Part shown: positions 45,659-54,945 of the stretch, piece by piece
How positions within the stretch are numbered: position 1 is the first letter of the stretch
How the letters are laid out: every line of letters starts with the position of its first letter
DNA from: Acephala macrosclerotiorum
Lineage: Eukaryota; Ascomycota; Leotiomycetes; Helotiales; Mollisiaceae
DNA length: 54,945 nucleotides
Assembly: GCA_014904845.1 (NCBI GenBank)
Contig: MU119528.1
Span: 1 to 54,945, forward strand
Direction: 5' to 3'
The notes under the pieces: model-generated
Told to the model about the DNA's origin: nothing
What the model saw: the letters and a program-made list of their open reading frames with translations, nothing else
The model's database searches: none
Program-made: the position numbers and the translations under genes

Positions 45659-47020
45659 GTAATAATAGATTTTTTTAGTATTTTGATTATTCGTTGATTC
45701 GTTTAAATACGATTATTCGACTTTGAAATTAAATATATTAAAAGAAGTATTTATATTACTATAAACGAATTATTTAAAAAATTGTAAATAGAGAATAATA
45801 ATTTAGAAAAAAGAATAAATATTAATAAATTTATTGTAATCGAGTTTAATTGTATTAAAATAATTCTAATCTCGATCAAAGAATGTAAAATTAATCGAAA
45901 AATTAAAAGTAAATCGTTTGTAATTGAAAATAAGTACGTAAAACGAAAATATTTATTTGAATTATTAAATCAAATTTGAAAGAATTTTTTCAAATTCAAT
46001 ATTTTTGATTTTCAATTTTCGATATTAATCGCATTTTTCGTATATATCGTATTAATTATTTCTTTTAAAATCAATAAATTATTAGATAATAATAACGATA
46101 ATAATACTATTTTTTCTTTTAATAATAATTATTCGAATTATTCTCAAAATATTGTTTAATATTTGATAATTTTAAAACGATTAAAATAATTTTCGAGAAT
46201 AAAATTCTATAAATTAATTCGAGAATTCGTCGATTATAGTATTTAAAACAAAATATTGTAAAAAAATATTATTAAATTTTATTTATTTCGATTTGTTTTA
46301 AACGATTTAAAATAGTATATAATAATTATAATTAAATTATATAATAAATTTGAATATATTAGAAAAAAAAGTATTTATTATCGAATAATTAATTGATATT
46401 ATTAGAAGAAGTATTATAAAAACGTTCGAGATTTTATAGTAAATTGTAGTGATTATTAATATAAAAATAAGAAAAAACACGAAAAAGTTTTATATTTTCA
46501 AAGAGTAATTTTATTATTTTATTGTATTAAAATAAATATAATTAAATTTTCGCAATATAAAATGTTCGATAGTTTAATTGTAATACGAAATAATTTTTTC
46601 GATTAAATTAAAATTAAACTAATAAAGAATTCGACTTTTAAAAAGATTATTAAATTTATTTATAATAATATTATTTGTAGATATAGTGTTTTTAATCATA
46701 TAAAATTGAACAAAAAGTTCGAATTCAAAGAAATTGTTATTAAAGAATTGAATAAACTCGAAATCAAACGAATTATTATTTTTGTATATAATTCGAAAAT
46801 AAACGAAATAATTGAACGAAAATATCAATTTATTATTATTGTATTGATTGTTTTAATAAAAAGAAATAAGAAAAATTGATTGAAATATTTATTAATTGTT
46901 TTTTTTGTGAATCGAACGATTATTTATAGATCAATTGAATGTACGTTATTTTATATAGTTTATAGTAAAGAAATTGTTTTATTTATTGAGATTCGATTTT
47001 TTATTTGAAAAACTTTCGAT
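45659..47020 (+). pseudogene. Ty3/gypsy pol relic: RNase H and integrase
   Basis: At 45659-45786 the frame reads IRLFDFEIKYIKRS, the end of a gypsy RNase H (the segment before the usual ADALSR-type motif). At about 46630-47020 one frame, broken by TGA stops, reads through an integrase: IICRYSVF, EIKRIIIFVYNSKINEIIER, WLKYL-type and NRTIIYRS blocks, then FYIVYSKEIVLFIEIRF. That order, and the VYG-EAVLPIE-like end, is characteristic of Ty3/gypsy integrases. Pro codons have become Phe/Leu and Gln and Trp codons have become stops, as RIP predicts. Reverse transcriptase should lie before 45600, but I could not read it. Confidence 0.7.
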
Positions 47021-50000
47021 TAAAACGAAATATATAATCGAGTAAAATTTTTTGAATTAAAAATTAAATAAATTAAAATACGAAATAAAAATATAAAAAA
47101 ATCGAAATTAAAAAAAAAATACAATTGTAAATAAAATTAAATATATTTCGATATTTATTATTAAATATAAAAAAAATTAATTCGAGAAAAAAATTTCGTT
47201 TTAATATATAATATTAAGTTTATTGATTAAAATATATTTAAGAATATTAAATTATTATATAAATAATTAAATTTATATTGAATTTATTAAATAAATTAAT
47301 TGAAAAAAAAAATTTTATTTAAAGAAATAAACGGAATAATAATTTAAAAATTATATATTGAGAATCGTTTAAAAAAATTCACCAAAAAAAATAAATATTG
47401 AAATTCTTTGAATAATAATAAAAATAAAAATATTATTAAGTTTATTGATTTTAATAATAATAAAAATGTAAATATAAAAAAAAAAACGATTAAAAAATTT
47501 CGTAATAAATAGAATATTTAAAAAATTGAAAAAAAAATTAGAATTGTAATTCGTATTTTTAAATTTAATAAAATCGAAAGAAATAAATATATATAATTCT
47601 TTGAAAATTGAATAAATAAAAAAAACTCGTTAAATTTCGAGATAATAACGATTTTCTAATTAAAAAAAAACTATTTTCTTTTTTTCTATTTATAGTAATC
47701 TTATTTTTTTATTGATTTTCTTTAAAATACTTTTATTTATTTTAATAAACTCTATTTACGCTTTAAAAACTCTATTTTTCTCTTATTGTAATCGAAATAA
47801 TTTTATTATATAAAAAAATGAAATTATATTATTTTTTTTTTTTTCAAAATATTTTAAAAAATTTTGATTTTTAAAATCTATAGAAAACATTTTTCAATAT
47901 ATTTAAATATTTCTAAATATATTTCAATATATTTAAATACATTTCGATTATATTTAATTATATTTAAATTATACAAATATTTATTAATATAATATTTATT
48001 ATAATTTATAAAAAAACTTTTTTCAATTTTTTTTTTTTTTTTTTCAAAATTTTTCAATTACAATTTTTTAATTTTATATTAATTCAAAAACTATAACTTT
48101 TTTTTAATATTATTTATTTCTTTTTTTATTTCTTTAAAATTATAATTTATATTATTTTATATATAAACAATTCTATTAATCGAATATATTTTATTTATTT
48201 AAACATTTTACGACAATTTTTTTTATAAAAACGATTTATAAAATTTTTTTTTTTATTTTTTTTATTTTTAAAATTCATTTAATACATTTTATAAGAAATT
48301 AATATAAAATTATTTATTTAAAACTTTTAAAATTTTTTATTCGAAATTAATATTACGACATTTTAATTACATGTATTAATATATTTTAAAAAAAATTTTT
48401 ATAAAAACAAATAAATTTTACAATTTTCAATTATTTAAAACGCAAAAATATTTGTTTACTTTTTTTATATAATCTCTTTACAAATATAAAAATTTATAAT
48501 TTTTTTCGATTTTATTAATAAATTTTTTTTTTTAAATTTACGCATTTTTTATTTTCAAAATTCGATCAATTTATTATATTGTTTTTTTACGTACAAATTT
48601 TACAATTCTAATTTTTATTTTTGAAATTTTTGTGATATTATTATTATATCTCAAAAAAATACTTTATTAAATCTCGAAAATACGAATTTCACGTATAAAA
48701 AACGAAACGAAAATAATTATAATACGTTTATATAAATTGTATAACGCGATCTCGATAATTTATAAAAGATTATTAATAGATTATTATTTAAAAAAAAAGT
48801 AATTACAATTAATAATATTAATAATAAAATTATAAAAACTAAAAACGTAATAAAAGAAATTTTAATTAAATAAAAAAAAAATTTAAAAATAGTATTATTT
48901 TAAAATTTTCTAAGAAAATCTTAAAACAATATATAGTTTTAAATAAAAACTTTTTCTTTAAAGTAAATAAAATTGAAAAATCGCATATCGCGTTTTAATA
49001 AACTCGATTTAATCTAATTAAAATTTTTAATAGTATATTTAAATATTATAATCAAAAAACTTTTTTTTGAATTTAAATATTTTAATAATTTATTAAAAGT
49101 TCTATTGATAAATTTTATAGTAAATATATATACTAAAAATTCAAGTAAATATTTCGTATAAAACGTTTTACGTTTTATGAAATTATTAAAATTATTAATA
49201 TAATTATCATCGAAAAAAACAAAATTTGTAATATATTATTTACAAAAATACTTTTTCGATTTATTAATTACAAAAAAATATTAATATATTTAAAAAATGT
49301 AAACAACGATTTAATAATTACAAATTTAAATAAAATAAACTTAAAAAAACTACGTTTTATTTTCTATTTTTACGAACTTTTAATAATTAAAAAATATACT
49401 AAAAAACTTTTTTCGATTTTTACGAATAAATCTAAAGAATAATCGATCATTACTATTAATAATATAAACATTCGAAATATTAAATCTCAAGAAATTATTA
49501 ATATTAATATTTTACTTTTTTAATTAATTTCATTACTTAGTAATAACGATAACAATAGTAATAACAACGATAATAATATTACTATTACTAGTTTTTTCGT
49601 ATAAAATTTTTTACTTTCTCAAATTTTTTAAATCTCTCGAATTTTTCGATTTATTTTTTTTTTTACTTCGATTTTCATATTAATCAAATTCAAGAAATTT
49701 ACTACTAATAATAAAAAATACTACAATATATTTATATTTACATTAAAAAAACATAAAACTATTATTACTTTATTACAATTTAATACTACTTTATTTCAAT
49801 CAATTCGCGAATTTCGATTAAATAATATACGTTCAATAATTGATTACACGTGCAATATAAACAATACTTAGAAATTAAACGTTGCTTTTTTTGATACTTT
49901 AAATTTCATTAATCGCATTAAAATTTTAAATACCGTTTACAATATTTACAAGTACTCGTTTATTAAATAATTTTATCGAATTTATTATATAATACTTTAC

Positions 50001-51573
50001 AAAAATCTCGATTTATACTTTGAAAATAATAAAAAATAAATTAAAATTATAAAAATACGATTATTCAAAATTTATAAATTATATACTAAAAATTTTTTTT
50101 TTCGATTTATTTAAATTTATTTTAATATTTATTTCTAATTTATAAATATTTTTACCATTTTTCAATATAAATAAAAAATGTTAACAAAAAATCGATTTTA
50201 ATTTTTACGAATTTTTATCGTTTTTATTTTTATTTTTTCAATTAAATCGTTTAATAATCTAAAAATTATAATAATTTTTATTTTACAAAAAATTTTTAAA
50301 TAAACGAAAAAAAAGAATATTTTTTTTTTTTTTTCAAAGAAATTAATATATTAAAATTCTACTATTAACGAACTTTTTTTAGTAAATTTTTTCTTTTATA
50401 CAATACGTACTTTTTTTTTATCGTTCAATTTTTGTAAACAAATTTCAAATTGTAATTATTATTTTATCGATTTTTTAAAAATTATTTTTTTTATTTCGTT
50501 ACTTTTTTTTAGTTTATTAAATTCTATTAAAACAATAAAATTAATCAATTTTTTTACAAAAAAAAAATAGATATATTTTAAAATTTAGATTTATTATACG
50601 TTGAAATTTTTTTTTTTAATAAATTTCAAATAATTTATTCGCGATTTAACGATTATAAAAAAACGATAAATTAATTATTTCGATTTCTTAAAAGAATTAC
50701 TTGAATAAATCTCTTTTTTAATACTAAAAATCGAATTTTAATTAGAGATCTTTTGAAGTAAATTTAATTAAATATTATAAAAAAAAAATTTTAAAAATTA
50801 AAATTATACGTTTACAAGATAAAAACTTTTATCAATCGAAAATACATCGAGAATTTTAAAAATTCTAATTTTTTCATTTTATTTCTCGTAAATTTAATAT
50901 CTATTGATACTAATAAAAGAATTATCGATAATACTACTTACGAAAAACTCAAAAAAGTTTATAACAAATTTCGAACTCTTTTTGAAAATCGATTTCGAGA
51001 ATTTTTTAATAATAAATTTTTTCTCAATAATATTTAATTTAAAAAAATCGATATAATTTTCGATATAATTTATTATACGAAACTTTTAAATTATTTTATT
51101 ATTTAATATAAGATTTTTTAATAATTAGATTACTAGAATTCGTTTAATAATAAATATTTGTACATTTATTAATAAAAACAAATTGTAATTTAAATCAAAT
51201 TAATTTTTTAGTATTTTGAGATAAAAAAAATAGAAATATTTTTTGGTAATAAGTTTTTTTTTAAATGCGAAATTGAAAAATTAATAGTATTTGTAAAAAA
51301 TAATTAAAAGTATCTAATTATTTTTAATAATGAGTTTAAATTTAAGATTCGTTTACTTTTTTTCTTTTTATTAAATTTTAAAAGAAAAAAAAACAAATTA
51401 TAAAAAAATTTAACGTTGATAAAAATATTAAAAAAACTATTAAATTTTTGAAAAAAAACGACAATAATTTAAAGAATTTCGAACTTTGAGTTTTTTATTT
51501 AAAGTAAATCTTTTTTCTTTTTTTAGTTTTTTTCTTCGAAACTCGAAACGAACTCGTTATATAAAAAAACGAT

Positions 51574-51833
51574 TATAATAAAATTATATATTCTTTTTTC
51601 AAAAATCCTTATAAAATAACTAATTTCGAGAACAATACTAATTACGTGTTTTCTAGTACATAAAGAGTTTTTACTCACTATAAACTAATTAACAACTTTT
51701 TTTATTTCTACTTTGATTAATTGATTAATTAATTTACGAATTACGAATTACTTCGAATAAATTTAATCTATTGATTAAAACGAATTAATCTACGATTAAA
51801 TCTTTTTATTTTGTACTTTATTATTTTTCTATA
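51574..51833 (+). repeat. 3' LTR (260 bp)
   Basis: Direct copy of the 39701 LTR, starting TATAATAAAATTATAT and ending TTTTTCTATA, followed by the TTAC duplication. It is more heavily mutated than the 5' LTR: the CACGTG of the family is TACGTG here. Confidence 0.8.
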
Positions 51834-51837
51834 TTAC

Positions 51838-54302
51838 TTTTCATAATAAATAAATAAAAATCGAAAATTAAAAATTCTATCGAGAATTTGTTTTTATAAT
51901 AAGTATTATACGTTTTATATTAATATATTTTCGTTTTCGAAATTTCGTAAAAAGATTTAATTACTTTAAAAACGACGTTCAATAAAAATTTATTTATTAT
52001 TTTCTTTGAAAATTTAATAAAAATAATACGTACTAATAAAATTATTAATTGTATGTATATTTGAATAATATTTTTCAAATAAAAATTGATTTTTTTAAAT
52101 TTAAAAAATAAAATTAAAACGATAATAATTCGTTAATTAATACGTTAAATAATCGAAAATTAAATTAATATTGTTTTTTTGTTTTTATTATTAAATATTT
52201 AAATTATAAAATGAAATTTCTCGTATAAAATTATTATTTTTATACTTTTGATTTCATTTACTAATTTTAAATTGAAAATTTATTAATTATCGATTTTTTT
52301 CGAATTATTAAAAATTAATTTAAAATTTTTTTTTACGATTAATTTATTAATCTCTTTTTTACAAGAAATTGTAAACGAGTCGTTTAAAGTAATAATAATT
52401 TTTTTGTGTAAAAATCTATAAACAATTGTTTATTTTTAATTTTTTTTTCGATTAAATAAATTTTAAAATTTTTTATATTTATATAAATTGTTATATAAAT
52501 ATATTCATCGAAATTAAAAACGTAAAAAAAGATTTTTATTATAATTCGAAATAAATATAAATTTTTTTTCGAAATATATAAAATTTTTTCGATTAAACGA
52601 AATAAATTAAATATATTTTTTTTTATTTTTGAACTTTTTTTAAAAAAATTTAATTTTGAATTTAAATTTTCTAATAAATTTTTTTTTAATAAATAATTTT
52701 TTAATTATTTTTTAAATTATTCAAAATTTTAATAAAATGATTTTATTGTAATATTATAAAAAAAATTTGATTTATTACATTTTTTATTATTTTAATTTTA
52801 ATAATAATTAATATTATAAACGCATTTTATTGTAATATTCGAAAATAAATATTAAAAACAAAAAATGTAAAAATAATATTTTCAAATTGTATTTATTACA
52901 TTTTTTATTATTTTAATTTTAGTAGTAATTAATATTATAAGCGCGTTTTATTGTAATATTCGAAAATAAATATTAAAAACAAAAAACGTAAAAACAATAT
53001 TATTTAATTTTATTATATTATTGATTATTTTAATCGTTATTTGAAATCGTTTTTTTTTTATAAATCGAAAATTTTTTAAAATAATATATTATACGCACGT
53101 TTTAATAAAACGTAATATTTTTTTATTAAATTAATCGAATTATAAACTTTTATTAATATAATTTTCAAATCGATATTTATATTTTTAGTATTATCGCGAA
53201 ATTCTTTAAAATTGAAATTCGTTTCGAGATTATAAATAATAAATACTAATAATTTAAAATAAACGTCGATTTAATACGTTTAAAAAACGTTTTATATTTT
53301 TTTTATCGATATATTTACAAAGAATTTCGTAATTTAAAATACTATAATTTTATTTACGATTTAAAATACTAATTTCTCATCGATTTATAATACGTTTAAA
53401 TAAACGAAATAATTAAAATTATAATCGTCGTATAATATAAACTTAAAACGATTAAAAAATTTACTATTTATTTAATATTACTAATAAAATTTTATTATTT
53501 TTTTAATTTCTTCGAAATTTATAAAATGTTTTTTACGTTTTAATATTTGCGCGAATTTAATAATCGATAAATATTTAAAGCGTTTATATAATCGTTTGAA
53601 TTTCGTTTTAATCAAATAATAAATAATAAAATCGATTTCTATCGTAGAAATTTTATAGTTATTATAGATTAAACTTTCGAGTAAATTTAATAATATTTAA
53701 AAATATTTAAATATTTTAATAATAAAAATATATTACTTATTTTAAATAAATATATTATTAAAATTATTAAATTTAATTTGTAATTTATTTATATTTTAAA
53801 AATATAATAAAAAATGTATATTTATTAAAATTATATAAAACGTAATACGTTTAATTAATATATTAATATTAATAATTTTAAAAAATAAAATTTTATCGAT
53901 TTCAAATTTAATTATTATTTTTCTAATTTTAAATTCGTTCAATTTAATATTTCGAATTTATTAAAAAATCAAATACTAATTTTTATCAATAATCGATCGT
54001 TAAATAATACTAATATCGATTATAATATTTATAAAAACGTTTAATACGTAACGATTTATTAAATACGTTTTTATATTAATAAATATTAAATACAATTTTA
54101 ATTATATTACAATATTCGATATCGTATAATAAATTGATTAATAATTAAATAATTCAATAATTTTAAATTTATTAATAATTAAATAATTCAATAATTTTAA
54201 ATTTATTAATCGTATTATAAAATATTATAAAATAATTAATTGATTATATAATATCGTTTTTGTATAAATTTTTTTTTTAATAAATTCAACGATAAATTGT
54301 TC
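51838..54302. other. AT-rich, RIP-mutated DNA
   Basis: Nearly pure A+T, no readable gene. A segment of about 110 bp around 52770-52870 recurs in tandem at about 52890-52990 (shared cgaaaataaatattaaaaac), an imperfect direct repeat. Confidence 0.6.
52770..52990 (+). repeat. Imperfect tandem duplication, about 120-bp period
   Basis: Both units contain TTATTACATTTTTTATTATT, TTTTATTGTAATATTCGAAA and ATAAATATTAAAAACAAAAA in the same order, about 121-123 bp apart. Differences are mostly G/A or C/T. It may be a remnant of a repeated UTR or subterminal array. Confidence 0.6.
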
Positions 54303-54306
54303 GTAT

Positions 54307-54437
54307 TGTAAAGAGGCAAAAAATACTCTATTGTTTTTCTAGGATTACAAAATGCCAAATCTCTTATATCCAGAAACAGATCACGTGCCAGACTAGTCTA
54401 ATGCGGATCGACAACACTATCACTCAGTTCTACTACA
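54307..54437 (-). mobile_element. 131-bp LTR-like insertion with GTAT target duplication
   Basis: On the minus strand it begins TGTAGTAGAACTGAG and ends CTCTTTACA, the TG...CA form of an LTR. GTAT flanks it on both sides (54303-54306 and 54438-54441). Its GC is normal inside pure AT-rich DNA. It is not alignable to the 260-bp LTR beyond the first six bases, so it belongs to another family. A solo LTR of a small retroelement is likeliest; orientation is tentative because both ends are TGTA/TACA. Confidence 0.65.
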
Positions 54438-54907
54438 GTATTTTTTAATAATATTGAAATTTAATTTTTCGAATTTAATTACGAATTAAATTATTTTATT
54501 TTTATTAAACGATTTCGATTTTTTGAAATCGTTATATGTTTTTTTTCTTTTTTTTGACGTATAGTAAATACTTTAATAATTCGAGTTTTTACAAACGAAA
54601 TATTTTTTTTCGTTTTAATATATTATCGATTTTTTATAATTAATTCAATTATTATATCGAATATTTTTATTGTAATATTTGCGATTTATAAAATATAATT
54701 TGATCGTATTTTAATAAATTTTTTTTTTTTCGATTATAAAATTTTTAAAGATTGTTTTTATTTTCGTTTAAAGTAAAATCGTATTATAAACGTTTTCGTA
54801 TATTGTTTAAAAATTCGATAAAAATCGAAAAAGCGTTTAATAATATTTTAATACATTTTAACAAATGTAATAAAATTTGTTTCGTATAATAGTTTTCGTT
54901 CGTATAT
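54438..54907. other. AT-rich, RIP-mutated DNA
   Basis: Same composition as the surrounding block; nothing readable. Confidence 0.5.
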
Positions 54908-54945
54908 TGTAGAAGGGCAATGGAGCACAAAGCAAAAAGGCCCAA
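54908..54945 (-). repeat. LTR end cut by the window border
   Basis: The terminal 38 bp match the inner end of the 43182-43440 LTR (GGAGCACAAAGCAAAAAGGC versus AGAGCACAAAGCAAAAAGGC) in the same minus orientation. This copy keeps the unmutated terminus TGTAGAAG (CTACA on the other strand). It is either a solo LTR or the 3' LTR of an element extending to the right. Confidence 0.7.

Larger units (their letters stand above)
39701..51833 (+). mobile_element. Full-length RIP-destroyed Ty3/gypsy-type LTR retrotransposon
   Basis: Direct LTRs at 39701-39960 and 51574-51833 enclose the element. The 4-bp duplication TTAC is present at 39697-39700 and 51834-51837, so this is one insertion of 12,133 bp. 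RNase H and integrase relics at 45659-47020 are on the + strand, in the Ty3/gypsy order. A purine-rich run (ataaaaaaacga) just before the 3' LTR fits a polypurine tract. The primer-binding site after 39960 is too mutated to assign. Removing the inverted solo LTR inside (43182-43440) leaves about 11.9 kb, long for a gypsy element. The 4.5 kb between the integrase relic and the 3' LTR has no readable content. Confidence 0.75.

Noticed and set aside
36011..54945. Mitochondrial or organellar origin for the AT-rich DNA
   Set aside because: Retained CpG, LTRs, target duplications and gypsy pol relics indicate RIP-mutated nuclear transposons, not organelle sequence.

Overview
The window looks like nuclear DNA of a filamentous ascomycete (Pezizomycotina). 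The genes are split by short GT-AG introns of about 48-128 nt, and gene-bearing DNA of moderate GC alternates abruptly with blocks made almost only of A and T. Those blocks keep CpG (acg, tcg) but have lost much CpA/TpG, as expected from repeat-induced point mutation (RIP). Several 2EXR-domain proteins, a HET-domain relic and modular Cys-rich secreted proteins fit Leotiomycetes or a related class; the class is an inference, not a proof.

Positions 1-23500 carry the genes. In order they are: a secreted DUF7029/DUF7223-type protein (1702-3192, +); an RMD1/Sif2-like DUF155 membrane protein (3867-5806, +); two neighbouring small Cys/His proteins that look like paralogs (9094-9423 and 9890-10108, +); an aminoglycoside-phosphotransferase-like kinase-fold protein with a repeat-bearing insertion in its catalytic lobe (10481-12601, -); a frameshifted gene of Cys-rich NNCLRAL modules (13645-14674, +); a pepsin-family protein that has lost both catalytic aspartates (15066-16565, +); and three 2EXR proteins on the minus strand (16631-17680, 19814-20734, 21600-23451) with a broken HET-domain gene between the first two.

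Positions 24384-28035 are a TA-flanked, RIP-destroyed DNA transposon with about 63-bp terminal inverted repeats. Its centre of about 1 kb is less damaged and carries a 20-bp tandem repeat. Beyond it lie a fourth, intact 2EXR gene (28584-29675, -), about 4.6 kb with no recognisable gene, and a GH114 glycoside hydrolase gene interrupted by an in-frame stop (34334-35240, +).

From about 36000 to the end the window is a RIP-ravaged transposon block. I can delimit one Ty3/gypsy-type LTR retrotransposon, 39701-51833, by 260-bp LTRs and a 4-bp target duplication (TTAC). It has RNase H and integrase relics on the + strand. An inverted solo LTR of the same family sits inside it (43182-43440, duplication ATAG). 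A 131-bp LTR-like insertion of another family lies at 54307-54437 (duplication GTAT), and another LTR is cut by the window end. The two short insertions are far less mutated than their surroundings. No genes were seen in the AT blocks. Apart from the 2EXR cluster and the Cys/His pair, nothing suggests the genes act in one pathway. No tRNA, rRNA or CRISPR was found.
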